Part shown: in pieces, positions 17,852 through 26,832 of the stretch
How positions within the stretch are numbered: the stretch's first letter is position 1
Layout: every line of letters starts with the position of its first letter
Source of the DNA: Novosphingobium sp.
GTDB lineage: Bacteria; Pseudomonadota; Alphaproteobacteria; Sphingomonadales; Sphingomonadaceae
DNA length: 41,724 nucleotides
Reading direction: 5' to 3'
Assembly: GCF_019748365.1 (NCBI RefSeq)
Contig: NZ_JAIEPN010000122.1
Coordinates: forward strand, 1 to 41,724
The notes under the pieces: generated by a model
The model's database searches: none
What the model saw: only the letters and a program-made list of their open reading frames with translations
Told to the model about the DNA's origin: nothing
Program-made: the position numbers and the translations under genes

Positions 17852-18670
17852 GTGGCCACGACTGCCAACTTCACGATGATCGGCGTCGCCGGACGGCGCT
17901 TGCGGGTGGGCCAATGGCATGTCCAGCCGGCGGCGCGCGGCACCTCTGCGCGGCCGGCACTGCGGCCCCTCGTGATCCTCAGCGGCATCGGCATGAACAT
18001 GGAAATGCTCGAGCCGATCGCCAGCCGCCTGCCCGGCCGCCGCATCGTGAGCTTCGACATGCCGGGCATCGGCCAGTCGCCCGATCCGATCTTCCCTTAC
18101 ACCATCCCGCACATGGCGCTGACGCTGGCCGCACTGCTCGATCGGCTGCGGATCGATTCGGTCGACCTGCTCGGCATCAGCTGGGGCGGCGCGGTGGTGC
18201 AGCAGTTCGCCTTCCAGCACCGCGCGCGGACCGGCAAGCTGGTGCTCGCCGCGACTTCGGCGGGCGGGACGATGATCCCGGGCAATACCTCGCTGCTGGG
18301 TCAGATGTTTGATCCGATGGCATATTCTGTCGAGAAGACGCTGCGCCGCAACCTTGCCATGGTCTACAACGGCGGCGGCGCGGATCGGGTCTCGCTCAAT
18401 GCCGCAACCGCGCCCTCGCCGCTCGGCTGGAGCTGCCAGATGGCGGCCTTCGCGGGCTGGAGCAGTGCGCCGTTCCTGCCGCTGCTGAGCATGCCGGTCA
18501 TGGTCATGGGCGATGAGGACGACCAGCTCATCCCGCCCGCCAACCTGCATTTCCTTCACAACGCGATTCCCGGCAGCAGGCTGGAGATGAGCGACGGCGG
18601 CGGGCACTTGTTCATGCTCGCGCGCCCCGATGCCTTCATCGAAAAGCTGACCGGATTTCTCGACGCGTAA
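17852..18670 (+). CDS. phaZ: Alpha/beta hydrolase, intracellular PHA depolymerase-like
   Basis: Serine hydrolase of 272 residues. The catalytic triad is visible: Ser110 in LLGISWGG, Asp in MVMGDEDDQLIP (~226-230) and His in DGGGHLFM (~250). The oxyanion region reads LVILSGIGMN. The order of motifs (SGIGMNMEML, FDMPGIGQSPDP, GISWGGAVVQQFAF, LVLAATSAGGTMIPG, FAGW) follows the intracellular medium-chain-length polyhydroxyalkanoate depolymerase PhaZ of Pseudomonas. That would hydrolyse stored PHA. The start is GTG at 17852, with AAGGA six bases upstream. No PHA synthase or phasin gene is near, so the substrate remains an inference; the general hydrolase call is certain. Confidence 0.75.
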   Translation: MATTANFTMIGVAGRRLRVGQWHVQPAARGTSARPALRPLVILSGIGMNMEMLEPIASRLPGRRIVSFDMPGIGQSPDPIFPYTIPHMALTLAALLDRLRIDSVDLLGISWGGAVVQQFAFQHRARTGKLVLAATSAGGTMIPGNTSLLGQMFDPMAYSVEKTLRRNLAMVYNGGGADRVSLNAATAPSPLGWSCQMAAFAGWSSAPFLPLLSMPVMVMGDEDDQLIPPANLHFLHNAIPGSRLEMSDGGGHLFMLARPDAFIEKLTGFLDA

Positions 18671-18782
18671 CCGCGCGGCACCGCAGGCGTTGACCCCGGC
18701 GTGATCCTCTGACTTAATCGGGCAGTTAAACGTGACGGCCCTCCGCGATGAGTCGGCTGCACGGGGATAGAGGAGCCTGCTG

Positions 18783-20531
18783 ATGCCGACCTATGACCTG
18801 ATTGTCCGGGGAGGAACCATCGTGGACGGTACGGGCCGGCCGCGCTTTACCGGCGATGTTGCCGTTCAAGGCGGCCTGATCGCCGCGGTTGGCAAAGTGA
18901 GCGGCACCGCCAAGCGCGAGATCGACGCGACGGGCAAGGTCGTCGCACCGGGCTGGGTCGACATCCACACGCACTATGACGGGCAGGCCACCTGGGATCA
19001 GGAAATGGCGCCAAGCTCGTGGCACGGCGTGACCACCGTCGTCATGGGCAACTGCGGCGTGGGCTTCGCGCCCGCTGCGCCCGACCGGCACGAGTGGCTG
19101 ATCGGTCTGATGGAAGGCGTCGAGGACATTCCCGGCACCGCGCTCGCCGAGGGGCTCAAGTGGGACTGGGAGACCTTCCCCGAATACCTCGACGCGCTCG
19201 AGCGCCTGCCGCGCAGCGTGGACGTGGCGACCCATGTCCCGCACGGCGCGGTGCGCGCCTACGTGCTGGGTGACCGCGAAAAGCCGGGCGCCATTCCGAC
19301 TGACGAAGACATTGAAAAAATGTCTAAAATTGTCGAGGAAGGGGTCCGCGCAGGGGCGCTCGGCTTCTCGACCAGCCGCACGGTGATCCACAAGAGCGTA
19401 GATGGAGAAGTTGTCCCCGGCACCACCGCCACCGCAGAGGAACTGATCCGCATCGGCCGCGCGATGGGCCGCGTCGGCCACGGCGTGTTCGAAATGGCGA
19501 GCGACATGAAGCGCGAATGGGACGAGTTCGGCTGGATGGGCGCGCTGAGCCGCGAGACCGGCCTTCCCGTCACGTTCGCCGCGCTGCAATCCATTGCCAA
19601 GGAACTGCCGCTGTCCGAGCAGATCGAGGAAATGACGCGGCAGAACGCAGCGGGCGCCAACATCGTCGCGCAGATCGCGCTGCGCGGCAACGGTATCGTG
19701 ATGAACTGGCGCGGGACGGTGCATCCCTTCATGTTCCGCCCGACCTGGGCCACGCTCGCGGCGATGCCGCGGGAAGACCAGCTCGCGCACCTCGCCGATC
19801 CGGTGTTCAAGAAAATCATCCTCTCGGAAACGAACGTCTATCCCGAGAGCGACATCGTCCACCTCTATCGCGTGATCGGCGAAGGCTGGGCGAACCAGTA
19901 CGAAATGGACGAAGGCTTCGACTACGAGCCGCAAGCGGACGCCAGCATCGCGGCACGCGCGGCGGCCAGGGGTGTTTCAGCGGAAAGCTATGCCTACGAC
20001 CTGATGCTGGCGGACGGCGGCACCGGCTTCATCTATCTGCCGATCCTCAACTATGCCGACGGCAACCTCGATTTCCTCGAGGAACTGCAGGCGCGCGACG
20101 ACTGCGTGAACTCGCTTTCCGATGGCGGCGCGCATTGCGGGACGATCTGCGATGCGGCCTCGCCCACCTTCATGCTCCAGCACTGGGTGCGCGATCGCAA
20201 GCGTGGTCAGCGGCTGAGCCTTGAGCAGGCGGTGAAGCGCCAGTGCCACGATACCGCGCGGCTCTATGGCATGAACGACCGCGGTGTGATCGCGCCGGGC
20301 GCGCTGGCCGATATCAACGTGATCGACATGGAGGCGCTGAAGCTGGGCAAGCCGTGGCTGGCGTTCGACCTGCCGGCGGGCGGCAAGCGCCTGCTGCAGA
20401 AGGCGGACGGCTATCTCTACACGATCAAATCGGGCGAAGTGACGTTCGAGAATGGCACCTGGACGGGCGCGGTGCCCGGCGTACTGGTGCGCGGGCCGCA
20501 ACAGGCCGAAATGCTGGAGGCCGCAGAATGA
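18783..20531 (+). CDS. N-acyl-D-amino-acid deacylase-like amidohydrolase
   Basis: Amidohydrolase-superfamily enzyme of 582 residues, related to D-aminoacylases (amidohydrolase family 3). The N-terminal beta-sandwich opens [17 protein letters not shown]. Metal ligands H62 and H64 lie in DIHTHYDG, with [10 protein letters not shown] supplying the Cys found in this family. [19 protein letters not shown] and the signature SDGGAHCG follow before the C-terminal [21 protein letters not shown] seven bases before the ATG at 18783 sets the start. It overlaps the next gene by 4 bp (ATGA), so the two are translationally coupled. The substrate (an acylated D-amino acid or a related amide or lactam) is not defined. 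Confidence 0.9.
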   Translation: MPTYDLIVRGGTIVDGTGRPRFTGDVAVQGGLIAAVGKVSGTAKREIDATGKVVAPGWVDIHTHYDGQATWDQEMAPSSWHGVTTVVMGNCGVGFAPAAPDRHEWLIGLMEGVEDIPGTALAEGLKWDWETFPEYLDALERLPRSVDVATHVPHGAVRAYVLGDREKPGAIPTDEDIEKMSKIVEEGVRAGALGFSTSRTVIHKSVDGEVVPGTTATAEELIRIGRAMGRVGHGVFEMASDMKREWDEFGWMGALSRETGLPVTFAALQSIAKELPLSEQIEEMTRQNAAGANIVAQIALRGNGIVMNWRGTVHPFMFRPTWATLAAMPREDQLAHLADPVFKKIILSETNVYPESDIVHLYRVIGEGWANQYEMDEGFDYEPQADASIAARAAARGVSAESYAYDLMLADGGTGFIYLPILNYADGNLDFLEELQARDDCVNSLSDGGAHCGTICDAASPTFMLQHWVRDRKRGQRLSLEQAVKRQCHDTARLYGMNDRGVIAPGALADINVIDMEALKLGKPWLAFDLPAGGKRLLQKADGYLYTIKSGEVTFENGTWTGAVPGVLVRGPQQAEMLEAAE

Positions 20532-21541
20532 GCAATGCCGCGATCCGTATCGGCGCCCCCGCGACACTCGACAGCCTTCATCTGGACCAGTTGCCCGATT
20601 GCGGCGATCCCGGCCCGGGCGAAATCCGCGTGCGGCTGCGCGCCTCCTCGCTCAACTTCCATGACTTCGCGGTGGTGACAGGCATGATGCCCGCCGCCGC
20701 AGGGCGCATTCCGATGTCGGACGGCGCGGGTGAAGTCGTGGCGGTGGGCGAAGGCGTGACGGCCTATGCGCCGGGCGACCTCGTTGTCTCGACCTTCTTC
20801 ACCAACTGGGACGATGGCATGCCGCCGGCAACGGCTTTCACCACGGTGCCCGGCGACGGCATCGACGGCTATGCCCGCGAGGAAATCGTCGCACCGGCGG
20901 GCTGGTTCACGCGGGTGCCCAAGGGCTATTCGGCGGCAGAGGCGGCCACGCTGACCTGCGCGGGCCTCACCGCATGGCGAGCGCTGTTTGCCGATGGTTC
21001 GGTCAAGCCCGGCTCGACCGTGCTGGTGCAAGGGACCGGCGGCGTCTCGGTCTTCGCGCTGCAGTTCGCCAAGGCGGCCGGTGCACGGGTGATCGCGACA
21101 AGCTCCTCAGACGCCAAGCTGGAGCGCATGCGCGCGCTCGGTGCCGACGAACTGATCAACTACAAGGAAGTCCCCGATTGGGGCGTCAAGGCGCTGGAGC
21201 TGACCGGCGGACAGGGCGTCGACTGCGTGGTCGAAATCGGCGGCGCGGGCACGCTCGATCAATCGATGACGGCGTCGCGGGTGGGCGGCCACGTCGCGAT
21301 GATCGGCGTGCTGGCGGGGTTTGCCGGGCCGGTTCAGACCGCGATGCTGATGTTCAAGAACCTGCGCGTGCAGGGCCTCACCGTGGGATCACGCGCGATG
21401 CAGCTCGACATGATCGCCGGGATCGAGGCGAACGGCATCAAGCCGGTGATCGACAGCCACTTCCCGCTGGCGGGTCTTGCCGATGCCTTCCGCCATCAGG
21501 CGAGCAATACCCACTTCGGCAAGATCGTCGTCGATATCTGA
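20528..21541 (+). CDS. Zinc-independent NAD(P)-dependent alcohol dehydrogenase/quinone reductase-like protein
   Basis: Medium-chain dehydrogenase/reductase, 337 residues. The N-terminal GroES-like domain has SSLNFHDFAVVTGMMP, a pattern seen in QOR-like members, in place of the zinc-ligand cysteine, and PMSDGAGEVVAVGEGV. The Rossmann domain has VLVQGTGGVSVFALQFAKAAGARVIATSSSDAKLE, then GADELINYKE and DCVVEIGGAGTLDQS. The start ATG overlaps the amidohydrolase stop (ATGA), so the two enzymes are made together. A sequential pathway is possible: deacylation, then oxidation or reduction of a product. It ends 3 bp before the convergent chemoreceptor stop. Confidence 0.9.
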   Translation: MSNAAIRIGAPATLDSLHLDQLPDCGDPGPGEIRVRLRASSLNFHDFAVVTGMMPAAAGRIPMSDGAGEVVAVGEGVTAYAPGDLVVSTFFTNWDDGMPPATAFTTVPGDGIDGYAREEIVAPAGWFTRVPKGYSAAEAATLTCAGLTAWRALFADGSVKPGSTVLVQGTGGVSVFALQFAKAAGARVIATSSSDAKLERMRALGADELINYKEVPDWGVKALELTGGQGVDCVVEIGGAGTLDQSMTASRVGGHVAMIGVLAGFAGPVQTAMLMFKNLRVQGLTVGSRAMQLDMIAGIEANGIKPVIDSHFPLAGLADAFRHQASNTHFGKIVVDI

Positions 21542-21544
21542 AGG

Positions 21545-22960
21545 TCAGGCGGCATAACGCAAGGGCTCTGCGCCGCCCATATTCGGTTGCGCCAACGCGA
21601 AGCGGCCGACGAGCGCGGCCATGCGGTCCGCCTCGCCCGCCAGGTTGCGCGAGGCGGCGGTCGCTTCCTCGACCATCGCCGCGTTCTGCTGGGTCATGAC
21701 GTCAAGCTCCCGCACGGTCTCGCGGACCTGACCGATGTTGGTGGCCTGCGCGCTAGCGGCGGTTGCAATATTGCTCGCAAGGCCCGCGATCTCGCCGACC
21801 TTGCCGACAATCCGCGCAAAGGTATCGCCGGTCTGACCGACGAGCGCGACGCCGCGTTCGACCTGCACCGAGCTCTGGCCGATCAGCGTCTTGATATCGA
21901 GCGCAGCCTCCGCCGAGCGCTGGGCGAGCGCACGCACTTCGTTGGCTACGACGGCGAACCCGCGTCCAGCATCCCCCGCGCGGGCGGCTTCGACCCCGGC
22001 GTTGAGCGCGAGGAGGTTGGTCTGGAAGGCAATGCCATCGATCACTGCGATGATCTTGCCGATTTCCTGCGCGGAATCGTGGATGTCGGTCATCGCCTGA
22101 ACCGCTTCTTCAACCACGCCGCCACCAGCCTGCGCGTCACCATGCGCGGCCTGGACAGAATCGTGAAGGTGCGCTGCGTCGTCGGCTGTACTGCCAACGC
22201 TGGCCGCGAGCGCAGTCATCGCCGCAGAGGCTTCCTCAAGGCTGGCGGCTTGCTGTTCGGTGCGACGGGCAAGGTCGTCCGAGGCCTGCCGGATCTCCTG
22301 CGCGCCGACGTCCACGGCGCGCGAGGTCTGCGTGACATCGCCGAGCGCCGTGCCGACCTGACCGCGCATTGTCTCGAAATCATTGTAGATTGCCGCAAAT
22401 TCAGGCGGAAGCTTCTCTAGCGGGGTGCTGAAATCGCCATCGGTCATGCGCTGGAGTGCCGCGCCGAGAGCCTCGATCACCGTGCTGCGGCGCTCCTCCT
22501 CGACCGCAAAATAGGTCGCGACCGCAATTTCCATGTCAAGCAGCGCCATCTTGACGAGCGTGGCAATGCGCTTTGCCTTGCCGCCCGAAAGCGGGCCGGC
22601 CATTGCGGTGATGACCGGTTCGAGCACGCTGGCATAGGCGCCGATGTACCACTGCGGGGAAAGACCGATGCGCGCGTGGACCTTGCCGACGCGTTCGGCA
22701 CGCTCGAAGTACTCGGCATTGGCGCCGCCGGTGAAGAGAGCCTGCCAATGGGCAATCTGCTTGGCCTTGGCCGAGCCCATGGCCGCTCTCGAAGCAAAGA
22801 ACCCTGCGGTTTCCGGTGTGGCCGAGATCTGTTCGTAGAGCTTGTCGAGCGCTGCGGGACCGGCACTTGCAACCACTTTCCCAATGCCGGGGAAGCGGGC
22901 CTTATCGTCTGCTTTGATCGAAAAGAAGGCCAGCTTCTTTGCGACGTCACGGTTATCCAT
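21545..22960 (-). CDS. Soluble globin-coupled methyl-accepting chemotaxis protein
   Basis: Heme-based aerotaxis-type transducer, 471 residues. The N-terminal globin-coupled-sensor domain (~1-160) carries the family motif VHARIGLSPQWYIGAY, whose His95 is the expected proximal heme ligand. A linker (~160-220) then leads to the MCP signalling domain, with the conserved hairpin region GIAFQTNLLALNAGVEAARAGD (about 290-315) and FAVVANEVRALAQRSA. No transmembrane segment is present, so it should be cytoplasmic, like HemAT. It ends NMGGAEPLRYAA, without a NWETF-type CheR pentapeptide. No che genes are in the window. It probably senses oxygen; other gases cannot be excluded. Confidence 0.93.
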   Translation of the reverse strand: MDNRDVAKKLAFFSIKADDKARFPGIGKVVASAGPAALDKLYEQISATPETAGFFASRAAMGSAKAKQIAHWQALFTGGANAEYFERAERVGKVHARIGLSPQWYIGAYASVLEPVITAMAGPLSGGKAKRIATLVKMALLDMEIAVATYFAVEEERRSTVIEALGAALQRMTDGDFSTPLEKLPPEFAAIYNDFETMRGQVGTALGDVTQTSRAVDVGAQEIRQASDDLARRTEQQAASLEEASAAMTALAASVGSTADDAAHLHDSVQAAHGDAQAGGGVVEEAVQAMTDIHDSAQEIGKIIAVIDGIAFQTNLLALNAGVEAARAGDAGRGFAVVANEVRALAQRSAEAALDIKTLIGQSSVQVERGVALVGQTGDTFARIVGKVGEIAGLASNIATAASAQATNIGQVRETVRELDVMTQQNAAMVEEATAASRNLAGEADRMAALVGRFALAQPNMGGAEPLRYAA

Positions 22961-23229
22961 CGACGTGATCCCATTCGTTTACGTCCGAATCGGATAGACC
23001 AGCAACAATTCGTAACCGAGAAATCGTCGATAAGCGTCAATCCCTAGGAGCGCGCAAACGGCGCGACCGGGGACCAGAAAAATCAGCACGCATTTCAACG
23101 ATATCCGAGCCGCTTGGCAGCGTGCCGGCACAAACATGCCCTTTGGGGCAATTGACCACGCTCCCTGCAAGCAGCCGGTTCGCAGCAGCGGCGTGATACG
23201 AGCCGCACCGCCCGCAGTATCAGTGCGGA

Positions 23230-24357
23230 TCAGACCCGCATCGGCATCAGGACATAGAGCGCAGCCGACTTGTCGTCCTTGCGGATGAGCGTCGGTGCGC
23301 CGGCGTCGGCGAGGTGGAGTTCCACCATGTCGCCGTCGATCTGGCTGAGGATGTCCTTGAGGTAATTGGCGTTGAAGCCGATCTCGAAGCCCGCCGCGCG
23401 GTATTCGGCGGCGATTTCTTCGGCGGCGGTGCCGTTCTCCGGGCTGGTGACCGAAAGCGTGACCTTGTCGTTTTCGAGCGCCATCTTGACCGCGCGGGTC
23501 TTTTCCGTGGCGATCGTGGCGACGCGGTCCACACCTTCGAAGAAGCTGCGCGGATCGAGGCGAAGCAGCTTGTCGTTGCCGGTCGGGATCACGCGGCTGT
23601 AGTCCGGGAAGGTGCCGTCGATCAGCTTGCTGGTGAGCACGACGCCGTGTTCGCCGCCGAGCGTGAAGCGCACCTTGCTGGCCGAGAGGTCGATCAGCAC
23701 AGCGGTATCGAGCACGTCTTCAAGCAGCTTGCGCAGTTCGCCCACGCATTTGCGCGGCACGATCACATCCGGCATGCCCTCGGCGCCATCGGGCCGGGGG
23801 ATCGTGTAGCGCGCGAGGCGGTGGCCGTCGGTCGCGGCGGCCTTGAGCACCGGCTGGGCTTCGTCCGCGACGTGCAGGAAGATGCCGTTAAGGTAGTAGC
23901 GGGTTTCCTCGGTCGAGATCGCGAAGCGGGTGCGGTCGATCAGTTCGGCGAGAATGCGCGCAGGCACTTCGAAGCTCGTCGGCAGATCGCCTTCGACGAT
24001 CACCGGGAAATCATCGCGCGGCAGCGTGGGCAGCTGGAAGCGGCTGCGCCCGGCCTTGACGACCATGCGGCCTTCGGAAGCATCAAGGCTGACCTGGCTG
24101 CCATCGGGCAGCTTGCGCGCGATATCGAACAGGAGATGCGCGGAAACGGTGATCGCGCCGGGGCGCTCCACCTCACGCGCGGGCATCGTCTCGATGATCT
24201 GGAGATCGAGGTCGGTCGCCATGAGGCGGACCGAACCATCGGGCGAAGCCTCGATCAGCACGTTCGAGAGGATAGGGATGGTATTGCGCCGCTCCACCAC
24301 CGATTGCACATGGGACAGGCAGCGTAGCAAGGTCGCGCGTTCGATCGTGGCCTTCAT
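23230..24357 (-). CDS. dnaN: DNA polymerase III beta sliding clamp
   Basis: Ring-shaped processivity clamp that tethers DNA polymerase III and other replication and repair proteins. The 375 residues open with MKATIERATLLRCLSHVQSVVERRNTIPILSNVLIEAS and end LYVLMPMRV, the usual clamp C-terminus beside the partner-binding pocket. Three repeated clamp domains of ~120 residues are consistent with the length. It has a 215-bp upstream gap and nothing downstream for 269 bp, so it is probably transcribed on its own. Neither dnaA nor recF is adjacent; separation of dnaN from dnaA is common in alphaproteobacteria. Confidence 0.97.
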   Translation of the reverse strand: MKATIERATLLRCLSHVQSVVERRNTIPILSNVLIEASPDGSVRLMATDLDLQIIETMPAREVERPGAITVSAHLLFDIARKLPDGSQVSLDASEGRMVVKAGRSRFQLPTLPRDDFPVIVEGDLPTSFEVPARILAELIDRTRFAISTEETRYYLNGIFLHVADEAQPVLKAAATDGHRLARYTIPRPDGAEGMPDVIVPRKCVGELRKLLEDVLDTAVLIDLSASKVRFTLGGEHGVVLTSKLIDGTFPDYSRVIPTGNDKLLRLDPRSFFEGVDRVATIATEKTRAVKMALENDKVTLSVTSPENGTAAEEIAAEYRAAGFEIGFNANYLKDILSQIDGDMVELHLADAGAPTLIRKDDKSAALYVLMPMRV

Positions 24358-24572
24358 TCTCGTCTCGTGTCCCCCGCCCTTGCGGTTCCCGGCAAGGGAC
24401 CGTTGAGGGCTGTGTAGCTGGCGTCCCCGCGCGCATGGAATCGCTGGCGAAGACGGGTTGTTACTGGACTATCTTCCTTAACGCACGCCCCGCCACGGGC
24501 AAGCGCAAGCCGCCTTCGCAGCGGCGAAGCTGTGCATAAATGCAGCGAAAACGGCGCGGTTGCCTCGCAGGG

Positions 24573-25094
24573 TCAATCGAGCACGCGAAGCGCGTCGAAC
24601 ATCTGCGCGGTGGCGGCGATCCATGCGGTAATCAGGCCCCAGCCGACGGGCGTTACCTTGGCCGGATCCTGCCCCGCCTCGGCCAGCGCGGTGGAGACGC
24701 GGCGCAAGTCTCCCTGGGTCACTTGCGTCGCGGGATTGTTGGCATTGCCGGGACCGATATCGAGCGCCTTGTCGATCAGTTCGGATGGCAGCCCTTCCGC
24801 CTTGAGCTTCGCATCGAGCCCATCACGCGCCATCCGGCCGTGCACATAGCCGAAATAGGCATCGCGCTGCTTGTCATTGAGGAACTGGTCCGCAGCGCAG
24901 CGATCGACCAGGGCATGAAGCGTGTCCATCGCCGGCTTGCTGCGTGCCTCGTCAAGCGTGAGCATGCTGTCGGCCAGCTGCGCGTCGAGCCCTTCGGGCG
25001 CCGCGATCACTGCGCAGGCCAGCGCCTGCGGTGGGCGCGCCTGCGCGGAAAAGGGGATGGCGGCTAGCGCCAGCAGGAGCGCGGCGCGCCGCAT
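24573..25094 (-). CDS. Small secreted protein of unknown function behind fabG
   Basis: A 173-residue protein with a clear signal peptide (MRRAALLLALAAIPFSAQA) and a mature part rich in charged helices. It has two mature cysteines (ALACAV and DRCAAD) that could pair, and a moderately hydrophobic stretch near the C-terminus (VGWGLITAWIAATAQMF). I do not recognise the family. The ATG at 25094 lies five bases after the fabG stop, with no independent ribosome binding site. It is probably translated by coupling to fabG. Its fixed place behind fabD-fabG suggests an envelope role, but there is no motif to prove one. Confidence 0.72.
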   Translation of the reverse strand: MRRAALLLALAAIPFSAQARPPQALACAVIAAPEGLDAQLADSMLTLDEARSKPAMDTLHALVDRCAADQFLNDKQRDAYFGYVHGRMARDGLDAKLKAEGLPSELIDKALDIGPGNANNPATQVTQGDLRRVSTALAEAGQDPAKVTPVGWGLITAWIAATAQMFDALRVLD

Positions 25095-25099
25095 CACGA

Positions 25100-25864
25100 T
25101 CAGGACAGCATCGCCATGCCGCCATTCACGTGCAGCGTCTGCCCGGTGACATAGCCCGCATCGCGGCTGGCGAGATAGGCGACCGCCGCGCCGATGTCCC
25201 CGCCCTCGCCCATGCGGCCCATCGGGATGCGGGCGTTGAGCGCATCCTTCTGCGCATCGGGGAGCACGTCGGTCATCGCGGTGCGGATGAAGCCGGGAGC
25301 GACGCAGTTCACGGTGATGCCGCGCGTGGCGAGTTCCTGCGCGAGGCTCTTCGACATGCCGACAAGGCCCGCCTTGGCGGCGGCATAGTTTACCTGTCCC
25401 GGATTGCCGGTCGCGCCGACAACGCTGGTGATCGTGATGATCCGCCCGAAGCGCGCCTTCATCATCGGCTTGGAGGCAGCGCGCATGAGGCGGAAGGCGG
25501 CCTCGAGATTGACCTTGATGACCGCATCCCATTCCTCGTCCTTCATCCGCATCGCGAGATTGTCGCGCGTGATGCCGGCGTTGTTGACGAGGATATCGAC
25601 CTTCCCGAGCGTATCGATCGCGGCGGGCACGAGATGCTCGACCTGCTCGGTGTTCGAGAGATCGCAGGTGATCTCGACGTGGTCGTGCCCATACGTGTCG
25701 TTCAATTCCTCGCGGAAGGAACGCAGCTTGGAGGGGTTGGTGCCGGACAGCGCAAGCCGCGCGCCCTGCCGAGCCAGCGAATGGCTGATCGCCGAGCCGA
25801 TGCCACCGGCAGCGCCGGTGACGAGGGCGGTCATGCCGGTCAGATCGAAGAGGCGGTGTTCCAT
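25100..25864 (-). CDS. fabG: 3-oxoacyl-ACP reductase
   Basis: NADPH-dependent reduction of beta-ketoacyl-ACP in fatty-acid elongation, in the cytoplasm. Short-chain dehydrogenase fold of 254 residues: cofactor loop TGAAGGIG (17-24), NNAG (94-97), and catalytic N119, S147, Y160 and K164 (YAAAK). The C-terminus has GFIRTAMTDVLP and GQTLHVNGGMAM, as in FabG. It follows fabD by 3 bp. An acpP gene, common after fabG in many bacteria, does not follow; a secreted protein gene does. Because SDR paralogues are many, FabG rests mainly on the fabD linkage and the C-terminal motif. Confidence 0.93.
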   Translation of the reverse strand: MEHRLFDLTGMTALVTGAAGGIGSAISHSLARQGARLALSGTNPSKLRSFREELNDTYGHDHVEITCDLSNTEQVEHLVPAAIDTLGKVDILVNNAGITRDNLAMRMKDEEWDAVIKVNLEAAFRLMRAASKPMMKARFGRIITITSVVGATGNPGQVNYAAAKAGLVGMSKSLAQELATRGITVNCVAPGFIRTAMTDVLPDAQKDALNARIPMGRMGEGGDIGAAVAYLASRDAGYVTGQTLHVNGGMAMLS

Positions 25865-25867
25865 GGC

Positions 25868-26803
25868 TTAGAGCTCCTTCGCGAAGGCTTCGATATCGGC
25901 CATGCCGACCACGCTGGCAACCGCTACATCAGCGACCGAACGGTTGATCATCGGGCCGACGACCTTGCCGCCAAGCTCGACGAAGTGCTCGACCCCCGCT
26001 GCACCCAGCGCGATCATGCTTTCGCGCCAGCGCACGCGGCCTGTGACCTGCTCGACGAGGAGGCGGCGGACTTCTTCGGGGTCCGTTACCGGCGCGGCGG
26101 TGACATTGGCCATGAGGGTGACGCGCAGCGCGCCCGGGGGGGTGCGCTCCAGCGCTTCGGCCATTGCATCGGCGGCGGGCTGCATCAGCGGGCAGTGGAA
26201 CGGCGCCGAAACGGGGAGCGCGATGCCGCGCTTGATGCCGTGCTCCTTGACCATCGCAATCGCGCGCTCGATCGCGGACTTGTGGCCGGAGAGGACGACC
26301 TGCCCCGGATCGTTGTCGTTGGCGACGGTGCAGACTTCACCCTCGGCGGCAGTGGCGGCAAGCGCGGTCGCCTTCTCGATATCGGCGCCAAGCAGCGCGC
26401 ACATCGCGCCTTCGCCCACCGGTACGGCAGCCTGCATGGCGGACCCGCGCAGGCGCAGCAGGCGGGCGGTGTCGGCAAGGCTGAAGGCGCCTGCAGCACA
26501 GAGCGCGGTATACTCGCCAAGGCTGTGGCCGGCGACGAACTGCGCCTTGTCGGCCAGCACAAGGCCGCATTCCTTCTCGAGCACGCGCAGCACGGCCACG
26601 GCGTTGGCCATGATCGCCGGCTGGGCATTGGCGGTGAGCGTCAGTTCATCTTCCGGTCCCTCGGTCATCAACGCGAAGAGCTTCTGGCCGAGCGCGTCAT
26701 CGACTTCCTCGAAAACCTCACGCGCGGCAGCGCTGGCGGCGGCGAGCTCTGCGCCCATGCCCAGCTTCTGGCTGCCCTGCCCCGGAAAAACGAATGCCCG
26801 CAT
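25868..26803 (-). CDS. fabD: Malonyl-CoA:ACP transacylase
   Basis: Transfers malonyl from CoA to acyl carrier protein to supply fatty-acid synthesis. The 311 residues show FVFPGQGSQ (5-13), the active-site GHSLGEY with S94, and SAPFHCPLM with the catalytic His203. The ATG at 26803 is chosen because AGGAG sits seven bases upstream; the GTG and TTG codons just before it are in frame but badly spaced. It follows the LD-carboxypeptidase gene by 29 bp and precedes fabG by 3 bp. An operon ldcA-fabD-fabG-secreted protein is likely. Confidence 0.96.
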   Translation of the reverse strand: MRAFVFPGQGSQKLGMGAELAAASAAAREVFEEVDDALGQKLFALMTEGPEDELTLTANAQPAIMANAVAVLRVLEKECGLVLADKAQFVAGHSLGEYTALCAAGAFSLADTARLLRLRGSAMQAAVPVGEGAMCALLGADIEKATALAATAAEGEVCTVANDNDPGQVVLSGHKSAIERAIAMVKEHGIKRGIALPVSAPFHCPLMQPAADAMAEALERTPPGALRVTLMANVTAAPVTDPEEVRRLLVEQVTGRVRWRESMIALGAAGVEHFVELGGKVVGPMINRSVADVAVASVVGMADIEAFAKEL

Positions 26804-26832
26804 CAACACACTCCTGCTGTGAAGCAGCGCGC

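Noticed and set aside
18714..18729. TTAA-N8-TTAA upstream of the amidohydrolase as a CtrA box
   Set aside because: CtrA sites need TTAA-N7-TTAA; the spacing is 8 and the flanks do not match.
23212..23228. CCGCA-N7-TGCGG stem after dnaN as a terminator
   Set aside because: Only a 5-bp stem with no T-tract; too weak to call.
22961..23229. Possible RNA gene in the 269-bp gap between the chemoreceptor and dnaN
   Set aside because: No tRNA T-loop motif, no stable paired structure by eye and no ribosome binding site with a frame; I see nothing recognisable.
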